From: Nostoc sp. FACHB-152
GTDB taxonomy: Bacteria > Cyanobacteriota > Cyanobacteriia > Cyanobacteriales > Nostocaceae
Length of the DNA stretch: 39,595 nucleotides
Assembly: GCF_014697475.1 (NCBI RefSeq)
Contig: NZ_JACJRV010000067.1
Span: forward strand, 1 to 39,595
Reading direction: 5' to 3'
The position numbers and the translations under genes are program-made. The notes beneath the pieces are model-generated. The model ran no database searches, had not been told where the DNA came from, and saw only the letters and a list, made by a program, of their open reading frames with translations. Shown here piece by piece: positions 1-8,592 of the stretch; the first letter of the stretch is position 1; each line of letters opens with the position of its first letter.

Positions 1-2
1 TA

Positions 3-80
3 TTGACATTAAGTCCTAATAAGCGTCCTTTCTACCAACAAGGTCAAAGAGCTATGAGACTTATTCTGTCTGCATTCTAG
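3..80 (+). CDS. possible 3' end of a gene entering from the left
   Basis: One plus-strand frame is open from the left window edge to a TAG at 78-80. It reads as a plausible basic protein tail (LSPNKRPFYQQGQRAMRLIL then SAF and stop). It would converge on the RMD1-family gene that ends at 173 on the other strand, a normal arrangement. The stretch is only about 25 codons, so chance is a real alternative and no family can be named. Confidence 0.3.
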   Translation: MTLSPNKRPFYQQGQRAMRLILSAF

Positions 81-172
81 CCCTTTTTGTAGCCCCTTAA
101 GCTCAAAAACACTTCCAGGGGCGACAATTGCCTCTAATCCCAGCCAGATAAAGGTTGACAAGTCTATGGTTT

Positions 173-973
173 TCAGCGTTTGAAAATAATATCGTACAGT
201 GACAGCAAAATTTCCACCACAATCAAAATCACTACATACCACTCTACTCGCTGGCTACTAGTATGCTGCATGAACTCCAGGACAGTTTGTGCGGTTTGAG
301 AAATTAGCTCTAGTTTGCGTTCCAAGGCATGGTGACGCTCACGGATTTCGTATTCATCCTCCAAGCGCAGATATAAGTTTTCTAACTGTGGGGATTCCCA
401 GAGTAACTCTGGCTTATCGATAATTTCGACTCGACCGACTATTTTATGTTGAACTAACAACGTCGTCCCAAGTTGACGCAGTAATTCCCGACTCTGCCTT
501 CTACTTCTGTTTTCACGCTGGAGACTAGCTGCAAACGGTTCAATTTGATCGAATACTGCCGCTATACTAATTTCATAATGCGACAGCACAACACTTTTGG
601 CGAGAACATCAGCCACAATCTGCAAGCGTTCTACACTCAATTCACGCAGAAAAATTTTTCCTTCCTTGACTCGCTCACTCTCGACAATGTTGAGATGAAC
701 TTCCACTTCTTCTGTCTCAGGATTACTGAATGAGTCTTGAACTTGAGAAGATAGCTGACTCAAAAAGTCTGCCTTTTCTACGGGTTCAAGGTTAAACAGA
801 ACAACTACACCATAGCCCAGCAGTACAGCACAACCGCACTCACCTACTTTCACCATTACGGGCATAGTTGCCAAGCAATCATAATTTTGTAATTTCAGTA
901 GATCAATCTTCTTACCGAGAAATAGGGCTTGTGCTTTAAAGCTATCTATATTACTAAAAAGGAGTTTATGCAT
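173..973 (-). CDS. RMD1/YagE (DUF155) family membrane protein
   Basis: This 266-residue protein has the layout of the RMD1/DUF155 family. A mixed alpha/beta N-terminal domain covers roughly residues 1-190. A charged helical stretch follows, containing LEDEYEIRERHHALERKLEL at about 200-225. A single C-terminal transmembrane helix at about 242-263 (WYVVILIVVEILLSLYDIIF) ends in a short basic tail. Yeast Rmd1/Rmd8 and mitochondrial RMND1 belong to the same family; bacterial members have no settled function. The ATG at 973 is preceded by a weak AGGG. No partner gene lies in the same direction. The family call rests on the ERxxxLERKLxL-plus-terminal-TM pattern and is fairly secure; the role is unknown. 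Confidence 0.75.
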   Translation of the reverse strand: MHKLLFSNIDSFKAQALFLGKKIDLLKLQNYDCLATMPVMVKVGECGCAVLLGYGVVVLFNLEPVEKADFLSQLSSQVQDSFSNPETEEVEVHLNIVESERVKEGKIFLRELSVERLQIVADVLAKSVVLSHYEISIAAVFDQIEPFAASLQRENRSRRQSRELLRQLGTTLLVQHKIVGRVEIIDKPELLWESPQLENLYLRLEDEYEIRERHHALERKLELISQTAQTVLEFMQHTSSQRVEWYVVILIVVEILLSLYDIIFKR

Positions 974-2049
974 TGTTGCCCTATGCTATGTTTTGCCTAT
1001 TAATCTATAGTGGTGGCAGCGCAATTGCTCCAGTATTGGTGGAGATTACCACAATCTCAGCTAATCAATCAACCCCTTCACCACTGCCAATAAATGCGCT
1101 GGCATTCTCAACCTAAGAAACCTAGCCTTCAATTGGAATGGCTTTTCCCTGCTTATATTTAACCCGAACTCATGTTAAATTTAAACCTCTAAATACACCA
1201 CAAGTTAATCCAATTTAGTGATTCTGGGAGGAAAATAAAAGACCTATGGCTGGGAAGGCTTTGCTAAGTTAGATGAATTAAGGCAATTTATCTGGAAGCG
1301 TTTAGAGAAATTAAACACATCAATTGAAACAAAGCAGTTATTATAGATAAGGCGATCGCTTGAGAAGTGTTCAGCCACTTATTGAGCAAATTTTTATGTA
1401 AATATTTTTTAATAAATAACACACTAGCTTGTTTACTCAGCCATACTTTAACAAGTAAGTGGAGGAAAGTAACTTTATAGTTATTAGTTAATTTCCTAAC
1501 CTTAAAAAAAGATAAAAAATATTGCGGAATTAAACTGAAAATTCTTCCAAATTAAATTTAATTAATATTTCAATTGTTTTTAAGTAAATGATTGAAAGCT
1601 GCCACGAATGAAGAATTGACAAGTTTTAAACGTAATTTTGTAACATATCGAAATATGAAATTCTTTAAAAATTAAAAATACTCAAATTTTTCTGCTGTCA
1701 AGTGTCAAAAAGTTGCTGAAAGTTGAAAATAAGGAAAATTTTTTTGCTGAATTTTTCATTGATTAGATGGAACTCAGTGAAGAAAAAACGCTACTTACCT
1801 ATGTAAGGGATGACACGGCTCAATTATTAAGCTATGAAATTTACATACTACTCACCGTTCTTAGTTTGGCGGGCGGTGGTTGGGAGCAAATATTGGTGAC
1901 TCGCTGACTACCTACCTATTACAAATCCAGTTCTGAGAAGACGGAATTATAGCCATCTAGTCCTACTACCCGACTTACTTAGTAGTACTGAGAAGTAATT
2001 TCTAGCTATCTGTACTTATTCACAATTAAAAATAAGTGGAGTTTCAACA
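974..2049. other. 1.08-kb AT-rich intergenic region upstream of the dioxygenase operon
   Basis: No convincing intact gene is present. Most of 1380-1800 is A/T-rich. The segment 1239-1346 contains a short protein-like open stretch, listed separately. Just upstream of the dioxygenase gene, 1959-1968 and 1980-1989 form an imperfect inverted repeat (AGTCCTACTA / TAGTAGTACT, 9 of 10 pairs, 11-nt loop). The octamer CTGAGAAG occurs twice, at 1933 and 1988. These lie where a promoter or 5' leader of the operon should be, but no clear -35/-10 pair or NtcA box could be assigned. Confidence 0.5.
1239..1346 (+). pseudogene. possible remnant of a transposase C-terminus
   Basis: A stop-bounded frame without a start codon runs from 1239 to a TAG ending near 1346. 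It encodes a charged helical peptide, including GFAKLDELRQFIWKRLEKLN. That composition is typical of the C-terminal tail of DDE transposases of the IS630 kind. A stop codon lies directly upstream and no terminal repeats were found, so if real it is a decayed fragment. This is a resemblance only. Confidence 0.2.
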
Positions 2050-3804
2050 ATGTCCAAAGCCCCCTGGCATCGACAAATCCTTATTTTGGCACTTCTTCGC
2101 TTAAGTCAATTCCGTGACAGCCTGCGGCAAAATAATTTGCACGATACATCGCAATTACCAGACAAAGACAAATTGCCTAAACCTGTGCCAGATCCTCAAG
2201 GACGGCATCTCACTACCCGTACATTTGATGGTAGTTTCAACGACCTTGAGCATCCAGAAATGGGGATGATTGGAACTCGCTTTGGGCGCAATGTGCCGTT
2301 GAAAGAGGCTTACCCAGACGAAAAGAATTTGATGAAGCCAAACCCGCGCACAGTCAGTCGGGCTTTGATGACGCGAGATAAGTTTATCCCTGCAACTACA
2401 CTCAATATTTTGGCAGCTGCATGGATTCAGTTCCAAAACCATGATTGGTTTGTACATAAACACAATTCCACAAAGAAATTAGAAATTCCCTTAGAAGAGG
2501 GCGATCCTTGGCCTCAAGAGTATCGTCCTTTGGCTATAGACCAAACAGAACCAGATCCTTCTCGTCCTGAAGGAGATAAATCTGGCCCACCAACATTTAT
2601 TAGTGATTCAACTCATTGGTGGGATGGCTCACAAATCTATGGCTATGATGAAAAATCTGCCGATAAACTACGTTCTCATATAGACGGAAAGTTAACTATT
2701 GGTGATGATGGACTGTTACCTTTAGACCTAGAAAAAGGCGTTGACCAAACAGGTTCTAATGATAATTGGTGGGTCGGGTTGAGTTTGCTGCATACTCTGT
2801 TTGTTAAGGAACATAACACTCTCTGCGATGAACTAAAGCAACGATATCCTGATTGGACTGATAATCAGCTTTACGACCATGCACGGTTAATTAATGCTGC
2901 CTTAATGGCAAAAATTCACACCGTAGAATGGACACCAGGTATCCTTGCCCATCCTGCCCTACAAGTGGCGATGAATGCCAACTGGTATGGATTACTAGGA
3001 CAGCACGTAAAAAGAGTGTTTGGTCGGATTGGCGAGAGCGAACTTTTGAGCGGAATTATTGGGTCACCAACGGATCACCATACCGCACCCTACTATTTAA
3101 CTGAAGAGTTTGTATCTGTTTATCGGTTGCACCCCTTGATTCCTGATGAGTTTGAGTTCTATGAACTTAAAACTGGCAAACTGCTGATGAAGAAAGATTT
3201 CTTTGAAGCATCTGGAAAACGCACAAGGGCGGTTGTTGAAGCTATTCCCATGACAGATTTATTCTATTCCCTCGGAATTGCTCATCCAGGTGCAATTACC
3301 TTGCACAATTATCCACGCTTCTTACAGCAGCTTGTAAGGGATAACGGAGAAGTATTTGACCTAGCAGCAGTTGATATTATACGCGATCGCGAACGCGGAG
3401 TTCCTCGCTATAATCGTTTCCGGGAACTGATTGGTCGTGGTCGAGTCAAGTCTTTTGAAGAGATTACCAGTAACGCAACATGGGTTAAGGAACTGCGAGA
3501 AGTCTACAACAACGACATCGAGAGTGTTGATTTGATGGTCGGGATGTTTGCAGAAGATTTACCCGAAGGATTTGGCTTCAGCGATACGGCCTTTAGGGTA
3601 TTTATTCTTATGGCATCACGACGCTTAAAAAGCGATCGCTTCTTCACCAAAGATTATCGCGCAGAAGTATATACCCAATTCGGTCTAGATTGGATTGATA
3701 ACAATACTATGTTGACAGTTTTGTGTCGCCACTTCCCCCAATTGTCTCTTGCTCATACGGGTCTGAGCAATGCTTTTGCTCCTTGGGGACACTTGTTTAA
3801 TTAA
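2050..3804 (+). CDS. cyclooxygenase-like fatty acid heme dioxygenase (linoleate 10S-dioxygenase type)
   Basis: This 584-residue member of the animal heme peroxidase/cyclooxygenase superfamily would insert O2 into an unsaturated fatty acid to give a hydroperoxide. The probable distal heme histidine is His131 in FQNHDWF. The proximal and radical-site motif is YRLHPLIPD, with Tyr358 and His361 in the Tyr-x-x-His spacing of COX Tyr385/His388. The segments THWWDGSQIYG (188-198) and LLHTLFVKEHN (247-257) are also typical. No signal peptide is evident. The ATG has a good GGAG ribosome site at about 2038-2041. A catalase-related gene follows directly, as in the Nostoc punctiforme pair shown to be a linoleate 10S-dioxygenase and a 10S-hydroperoxide lyase. 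The family call is secure; the regiospecificity is inferred from that synteny. Confidence 0.9.
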   Translation: MSKAPWHRQILILALLRLSQFRDSLRQNNLHDTSQLPDKDKLPKPVPDPQGRHLTTRTFDGSFNDLEHPEMGMIGTRFGRNVPLKEAYPDEKNLMKPNPRTVSRALMTRDKFIPATTLNILAAAWIQFQNHDWFVHKHNSTKKLEIPLEEGDPWPQEYRPLAIDQTEPDPSRPEGDKSGPPTFISDSTHWWDGSQIYGYDEKSADKLRSHIDGKLTIGDDGLLPLDLEKGVDQTGSNDNWWVGLSLLHTLFVKEHNTLCDELKQRYPDWTDNQLYDHARLINAALMAKIHTVEWTPGILAHPALQVAMNANWYGLLGQHVKRVFGRIGESELLSGIIGSPTDHHTAPYYLTEEFVSVYRLHPLIPDEFEFYELKTGKLLMKKDFFEASGKRTRAVVEAIPMTDLFYSLGIAHPGAITLHNYPRFLQQLVRDNGEVFDLAAVDIIRDRERGVPRYNRFRELIGRGRVKSFEEITSNATWVKELREVYNNDIESVDLMVGMFAEDLPEGFGFSDTAFRVFILMASRRLKSDRFFTKDYRAEVYTQFGLDWIDNNTMLTVLCRHFPQLSLAHTGLSNAFAPWGHLFN

Positions 3805-3823
3805 ATGAGTTTTGCTTCAACAT

Positions 3824-4741
3824 ATGAAAAGCTTAGAAAAAGAGTATGATTCTCAGGTTAAGTCTGAGAATCCTAATTCACTACCGACTGATTATCTATC
3901 CTGGAGTGCAAAGCAGAAGCAGGAATTTCTCTGGAATGAACGGATTGAGAAATCTCAGTATGAACAACTGCCCTCTTTGAAAAAAATTGATGTTATCGGT
4001 CTATTTCTGACTCCTTTGAGAGCCAAAATGGACTATGCATCTGATGCGGCTCCGCCAAACTGGAAAAAAGCAATTCATGCTCATGCGAGTGTAGCCAAGA
4101 TTCAATTTATTCCCGCAGATAACACTCCATATACAGGATTATTTAAAGGAGCCGATTACGGTTTACTAAGATTATCAGTTACAGGTGATCCTAGCGATCG
4201 CGGCTTTGCTCCAGGTCTGGCTATCAAATGGTTGATTGATAGCACTGCTTCCGAAGATTTTTCGGCACTTGTTTCCTTAACAGGTCAAGGAAAAAACTAC
4301 AACTTCTTTGCTAATGAGTTCTCCAACATTGTTCCGGTTGTGAGGCAAATTGGCCCAAAATTGATCAATCTCATCTTTATGAGAGTAACTAGGTATCCCA
4401 CAAAGATATCGTTAAAAAGATTAGGGGAAATCGATCAACAAGGTCGAAGCGTGACTCATCCTGTCTATCCCACTCAGCTATTTCTAGTTCCGAGTCAAAC
4501 GGTGCAGTTTTCAGAAAGTCCAGGGCGCGATTTTCGCAATGACTTAGCAACAATCACACCCGGAACAGTTTTATTTTCTGTCTACGCCATTGATTCTAAT
4601 CAGGCTGACAATAAAACGCCACAGTCTGAACAGCGTCATAACGCTCAATTTATTGGACAGATTAAAACAACCTCTGAATTTATCGCCTCGTCTTATGGTG
4701 ACAGTCGCCTCTTTTTTAGACACCAGCGTTTTGGTAAATAA
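3824..4741 (+). CDS. catalase-related hemoprotein, probable fatty acid hydroperoxide lyase
   Basis: About 305 residues, resembling the small catalase-like fold (y4iL-like/minicatalase). The probable distal histidine lies in AIHAHASVAKIQF, near residues 85-87 from this ATG. The spacing R-D-F-R-x-D-L and the end (GDSRLFFRHQRF) fit the family. In Nostoc punctiforme the protein next to the dioxygenase cleaves linoleate 10S-hydroperoxide to C8 alcohols and 10-oxo-8E-decenoic acid; the same role is inferred here. Start choice: an in-frame TTG at 3812 would add four residues, but neither start has a clear Shine-Dalgarno site. The dioxygenase stop is only about 19 bases upstream, so translational coupling is likely. 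Oddity: the only Arg-x-x-x-Tyr (RVTRY) is mid-protein rather than near the C-terminus, so the heme ligand cannot be assigned with confidence. Confidence 0.8.
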   Translation: MKSLEKEYDSQVKSENPNSLPTDYLSWSAKQKQEFLWNERIEKSQYEQLPSLKKIDVIGLFLTPLRAKMDYASDAAPPNWKKAIHAHASVAKIQFIPADNTPYTGLFKGADYGLLRLSVTGDPSDRGFAPGLAIKWLIDSTASEDFSALVSLTGQGKNYNFFANEFSNIVPVVRQIGPKLINLIFMRVTRYPTKISLKRLGEIDQQGRSVTHPVYPTQLFLVPSQTVQFSESPGRDFRNDLATITPGTVLFSVYAIDSNQADNKTPQSEQRHNAQFIGQIKTTSEFIASSYGDSRLFFRHQRFGK

Positions 4742-4744
4742 CCT

Positions 4745-6166
4745 ATGGCTGATAATCTTTTTGAACCGCTACTGTTTCGCAACTTAACAGTTAAAAATCG
4801 AATTTTTCGCTCGAATATTTCTGGCAGATTTGACAATTACGACGGTTCGGGAAATCAAGCCCGGATTAATTGGGAAGAGAAATTTGCCCGTGGCGGTGTT
4901 GGTGCAATCATTACATCTTTTGTGCCGGTAACGATTCGCGGTCGAATTATTCCTAACTATGCCACCATTGACAGCGATGCACGCATTCCCTTCTGGCGAG
5001 AAGTGGGTAACAAGGTGCATAAGTATGATTGCAAACTGATCATGCAACTCAGCCATTCTGGTCGTCAGCAGGATATTTCCGGAATTGAGAATCTCAACAA
5101 AAAAGCTCTCAGTTCCACCAGTCACACAGAGTCTTTTCATGGGTTGCTTTGTCAATCTATGACTAAGACAGAAATTAAAGAAACTATCGCTGCATTTGCT
5201 GCGGCTGCTCGGCGCGCTCGTACAGCCGGACTAGATGGTGTGGAACTGCATAGTGCTAATGGCTATCTATTTACACAATTTCTCAGTTCCGGAATTAATG
5301 ACCGTCAAGATGAGTATGGTGGTAGTTTAGAAAATCGCGCCCGCTTTTTATTAGAGGTAATTGGGGCTATCCGCCAGGAAGTAGGAAATGATTTTCATGT
5401 CCAAGCGAAAATCAGTGCGGTGGAATATAACAATGCGGTGATTCCTTGGGAGAAACCAGGAAATACATTAGAAGAGTCAATCCAGGTCTGTAAATGGGTG
5501 GAAGCCGCAGGAGCCGATGCAATTCATGTCTCTACTGGTAGCATTTTTCCTCATCCCTTGAATCCTATCGGTGACTTTCCCTTAGAGGAAGCCAAACGCT
5601 GGTACGATATTATGCTGTCTAGCGGGATTTATACCTTCCGTAATTACCTGCTGTTCCGTTATCGTTTGCTACAGCCCATTTTTACATTTCTGTGGAATCG
5701 GCTCAAACCCAAACAAAGACAACACCCAGTCACCGAAAAACAAATTACAGATGCCGATTTAGACCCATCTTTCCGGGAATTTATCTCAACTCAAGATATG
5801 CAGGCACTACTGCACCAATATCAAGGCATTAGTCTCAGTCATGCTGGAGAAATTAAAAAGCAGGTGAACATTCCAGTAATTTGCACTGGTGGTTTTCAAC
5901 AAGCTTCTTACATTAATCAAGCCATCAAAGAAGGCTTGTGTGATGCGGTAAGTATCGCGCGTCCATTAGTGGCAAATAACAATTTGGTGAAGCAATTTGC
6001 AGCCGGGAAAGATGTTCCTGCTAGTCCCTGCACCTATTGTAATAAGTGTTTATTAAATGTCTTAGAAAATCCTTTGGGTTGCTATGACGATCGCCGTTAC
6101 AGTGGCGATCGCGAAGCTATGGTCAAAGAAGTGCTGACGGTATTTCAACCAGCACCGTTTCACTGA
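4745..6166 (+). CDS. Old Yellow Enzyme-family NADH:flavin oxidoreductase
   Basis: A 473-residue TIM-barrel flavoprotein of the OYE/2,4-dienoyl-CoA reductase class. The N-terminal LFEPLLFRNLTVKNRIFRS is the usual first strand. HSANGYL (169-175) is the catalytic HxAxGYL motif, followed by QFLSSGIND and YGGSLENRARF. TGGF and SIARPLV mark the FMN phosphate-binding end. Cys429, Cys432, Cys435 and Cys446 resemble the Fe-S ligands of dienoyl-CoA reductase, but with one residue less between the second and third, and no C-terminal FAD/NADPH domain follows. An extra segment at about 285-370 is partly hydrophobic (YTFRNYLLFRYRLLQ). The ATG lies 3 bases after the catalase-related stop. In context it may reduce the enal product of the lyase (inference). 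Family secure, substrate unknown. Confidence 0.88.
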   Translation: MADNLFEPLLFRNLTVKNRIFRSNISGRFDNYDGSGNQARINWEEKFARGGVGAIITSFVPVTIRGRIIPNYATIDSDARIPFWREVGNKVHKYDCKLIMQLSHSGRQQDISGIENLNKKALSSTSHTESFHGLLCQSMTKTEIKETIAAFAAAARRARTAGLDGVELHSANGYLFTQFLSSGINDRQDEYGGSLENRARFLLEVIGAIRQEVGNDFHVQAKISAVEYNNAVIPWEKPGNTLEESIQVCKWVEAAGADAIHVSTGSIFPHPLNPIGDFPLEEAKRWYDIMLSSGIYTFRNYLLFRYRLLQPIFTFLWNRLKPKQRQHPVTEKQITDADLDPSFREFISTQDMQALLHQYQGISLSHAGEIKKQVNIPVICTGGFQQASYINQAIKEGLCDAVSIARPLVANNNLVKQFAAGKDVPASPCTYCNKCLLNVLENPLGCYDDRRYSGDREAMVKEVLTVFQPAPFH

Positions 6167-6185
6167 GCAATGAGAGGAAAAATGG

Positions 6186-7652
6186 ATGAGCGTACAAAGC
6201 ACCCCAACGCTACCGACTAAAGGCTTCAAAAAGCTTTGGGTATTAATTATCAGCATTTTATTGGCAGTGGCGATCGCGGTGCTGGTGCCGCTAATTAGCA
6301 ACAATCCCGTCAAATACTCCGATATTAACGACCATTTCAAATACGGTTCTATTGGTAGCGAACCTGCACGGGGTATTCCCTATTGGATCTGGAAAGTTCT
6401 GCCACAGATGTTTCCAGAATACCTACCGGAAAAGGGTAAAGGCGGCTATGCATCGCTGGGTTTTATCTATGAACAGGGAAAGGAGTTACCTGTTGGCTTC
6501 TCGCAACGGCGGGTATTTGTGAATCGCGTCGGGTTGAACTGTGCCGTTTGCCATACTGGAACCTTGCGCGAAAAGCCTGACAGCCCGCATCAGGTAATCA
6601 CAGCTATGCCAGCAAACGTAGTCAACTTACAGGGTTATATTCAGTTTTTGAGCAAGGTTGCCCAAGATTCTCGATTTGTCCCAGATGAGATGTTACCGCA
6701 GATTGAAGCAATTGGTGGACATCTCAACCCAATTCAAAAGTTAATTTATCGCTACGTTGCTATTCCGATGACGCGGGATGCTTTGAGTGTTCAGAGCGAT
6801 CGCTTGTCATTCTTAAATCGCCAACCGCAATGGGGGCCGGGAAGAGTAGATACATTCAATCCCTATAAAACCCTTCAGTTCAATTTTCCAATGGATCAGT
6901 TACCAGAGAAAGAACTGATTGGGACAGCTGACTTTCCCTCCGTTTGGAATCAGAAGCCGCGCGAAGGACTTCAGCTGCACTGGGATGGAGATAATACCTC
7001 TGTAGACGAGCGCAATCTCAGTGCAGGCCTGGGTGCTGGAATTACCCCAACAACAGTAGATCGTGCCGGATTAAAACGGGTAGCTGATTGGCTGTGGGAA
7101 CTACCACCTCCAGCTTATCCTTACGAAATCAACGCCGATTTAGCAGCGAAAGGTCAGCCAATCTTTGAAAACTCCTGTGCCAGTTGTCATGCTTTTGGAG
7201 GCGATCGCGTTGGAAAAGTTACTCCCATCAACGAAATTGGCACTGACCCGCACCGCCTGAATTCCTACACCGACGAACTGCTGGCTAACCAGAACACCTT
7301 ATTTGCAGGATACCCAGAACGATTTAAGCATTTCCGCAAAACTAACGGTTATGCCAATATGCCGCTTGATGGCATTTGGTTGAGAGGGCCTTACTTGCAT
7401 AATGGTTCTGTTCCCACACTGCGAGATTTGCTGGAAACACCAGAAAATCGACCCAAAGTATTCTATCGTGGCAATGACTTGTTTGATCAGCAGAACGTTG
7501 GCTTTGTGTCTAATGTTGCTCAGGAAGGTGATAAAAAATACTTTAAGTTTGATACACAACTTCCTGGTAACACTAACACAGGACATATATATGGAACCCA
7601 ACTCTCTGTAGAAGACAAGAATGCTTTAGTTGAGTACTTGAAAAAACTCTAA
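6186..7652 (+). CDS. membrane-anchored di-heme cytochrome c-type protein
   Basis: 488 residues with an uncleaved N-terminal membrane helix at about 18-38 and a periplasmic or lumenal body. There are two covalent heme sites, CAVCH (119-123) and CASCH (331-335). The tail motif LRGPYLHNGSVPTLRDLL is typical of di-heme peroxidase-like and RoxA-like proteins. The region WDGDNTSVDERNLSAGLGAG between the hemes is also distinctive. AGAGG lies upstream of the ATG and the gap from the OYE gene is 19 bases, so it is cotranscribed. Possible roles are electron acceptor or donor, peroxidase, or oxygenase acting on lipid products; none can be chosen from sequence alone. Confidence 0.82.
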   Translation: MSVQSTPTLPTKGFKKLWVLIISILLAVAIAVLVPLISNNPVKYSDINDHFKYGSIGSEPARGIPYWIWKVLPQMFPEYLPEKGKGGYASLGFIYEQGKELPVGFSQRRVFVNRVGLNCAVCHTGTLREKPDSPHQVITAMPANVVNLQGYIQFLSKVAQDSRFVPDEMLPQIEAIGGHLNPIQKLIYRYVAIPMTRDALSVQSDRLSFLNRQPQWGPGRVDTFNPYKTLQFNFPMDQLPEKELIGTADFPSVWNQKPREGLQLHWDGDNTSVDERNLSAGLGAGITPTTVDRAGLKRVADWLWELPPPAYPYEINADLAAKGQPIFENSCASCHAFGGDRVGKVTPINEIGTDPHRLNSYTDELLANQNTLFAGYPERFKHFRKTNGYANMPLDGIWLRGPYLHNGSVPTLRDLLETPENRPKVFYRGNDLFDQQNVGFVSNVAQEGDKKYFKFDTQLPGNTNTGHIYGTQLSVEDKNALVEYLKKL

Positions 7653-7686
7653 TGCGGATAATTCCTGATCAAGAAACGAAAGATTT

Positions 7687-8397
7687 ATGACTAGTACAAA
7701 AGGAAAAATAGGCAGACTGGTCACTATTGTGGGATTAATTCTTATTCTTCTTGTCGGATCAGTTTGGTACTTGAGTTGGTTTCATCTGTCTCGGAAAGTT
7801 CCTACTACTTACGCCTCTGTTGAACAGCAATTTAACTATGGAACAATTGGGTCAGAACAGCTAGATAGTGTACCCTATTGGATTTGGCTGGTACTTCCAC
7901 GGCTCTTTCCTAAAAAATTGCCAGGGCCAGGAGGGTATGTTTCTTTAAAAATGGATTGGGAACCAGGTGAGGAAGTACCTGTTGGACTTAGCAAACAGAC
8001 AATTGGGTTTCCCAGAGTCAGCCTTAACTGTGCAGCTTGCCACAATGCTCAATTCTCCTCTGCGAGTAATGGAGAATCTAAAATCATACTCACAGGTTCG
8101 GCTCCCACGTTTGATTTACAAGGTTACATTAATTTCCTACGTAGTAGTGCGAATGACCCCAGATTTACTGCCAACTATCTTCTCAATAAATTGGAAGATG
8201 TTTATGAATTGTCTTGGCTGGAAAAAAACTTTTATCGATATATAATCATTCCCCAATCTCAGCAGGCTTTAAGTCAACTAAATGACATACCTGAGCTATT
8301 AAAATCTCATCCAGAATGGGCTAAGGAGGCTATGCAGCAGTTTCCATCAATTGAGTTTCAAAACTCGCAAACTGCTCAACTTCCCAATCCAACTTAA
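7687..8397 (+). CDS. mono-heme cytochrome c-type protein, half-length paralogue of the upstream di-heme gene
   Basis: 236 residues with an N-terminal membrane helix at about 10-29 and one heme site, CAACH (115-119). It aligns by eye with the first half of the preceding protein: FNYGTIGSE against FKYGSIGSE, VPYWIWLVLPRLFP against IPYWIWKVLPQMFP, EEVPVGLSKQ against KELPVGFSQR, and VSLNCAACH against VGLNCAVCH. The second heme domain is absent and the bases after the stop do not restore it. A tandem duplication followed by loss of the C-terminal half is the simplest history. It starts 34 bases after its partner, so it is the last gene of the operon. It could be a partner subunit or a decaying copy. 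Confidence 0.78.
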   Translation: MTSTKGKIGRLVTIVGLILILLVGSVWYLSWFHLSRKVPTTYASVEQQFNYGTIGSEQLDSVPYWIWLVLPRLFPKKLPGPGGYVSLKMDWEPGEEVPVGLSKQTIGFPRVSLNCAACHNAQFSSASNGESKIILTGSAPTFDLQGYINFLRSSANDPRFTANYLLNKLEDVYELSWLEKNFYRYIIIPQSQQALSQLNDIPELLKSHPEWAKEAMQQFPSIEFQNSQTAQLPNPT

Positions 8398-8429
8398 AAA
8401 GTATAGCGATTCCCAGTTAAGTGAGGTAC

Positions 8430-8540
8430 AGATTTAATGTTTTTCAACGCCGAGGGGCGCAGGGGAAAGCGCAGCGAAAAGTTGCGTGCGGGGGTTCCCC
8501 CCGTTGAGCAAACTTTTCAAGACAGAGTTACGCAGAGATT
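8430..8540. repeat. intergenic GC-rich palindromic repeat
   Basis: A GC-rich block in an otherwise AT-rich gap. GAAAAGTT (8476-8483) pairs with AACTTTTC (8511-8518), enclosing an inner GGGGG/CCCCCC stem. The flanks (CGCCGAGGGGCGCAGGGG and GAGTTACGCAGAG) resemble dispersed intergenic repeats common in Nostocales. It lies after the oxylipin operon and could fold in the transcript, but it lacks a proper terminator T-run. Confidence 0.6.
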
Positions 8541-8592
8541 TTTTCAAATTTATGAGTGATACTCAAGTTTATTTAAATCAAAGGTTTTTCTC

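Noticed and set aside
9-242. Minus-strand frame of 77 codons overlapping the RMD1-family gene end
   Set aside because: It overlaps the RMD1 C-terminus in another frame, has a mixed composition and no ribosome site. The plus-strand tail ending at 80 is the more protein-like reading.
2155-2463. Minus-strand frame of 102 codons inside the dioxygenase gene
   Set aside because: It is antisense to strongly conserved heme peroxidase sequence and looks like a shadow.
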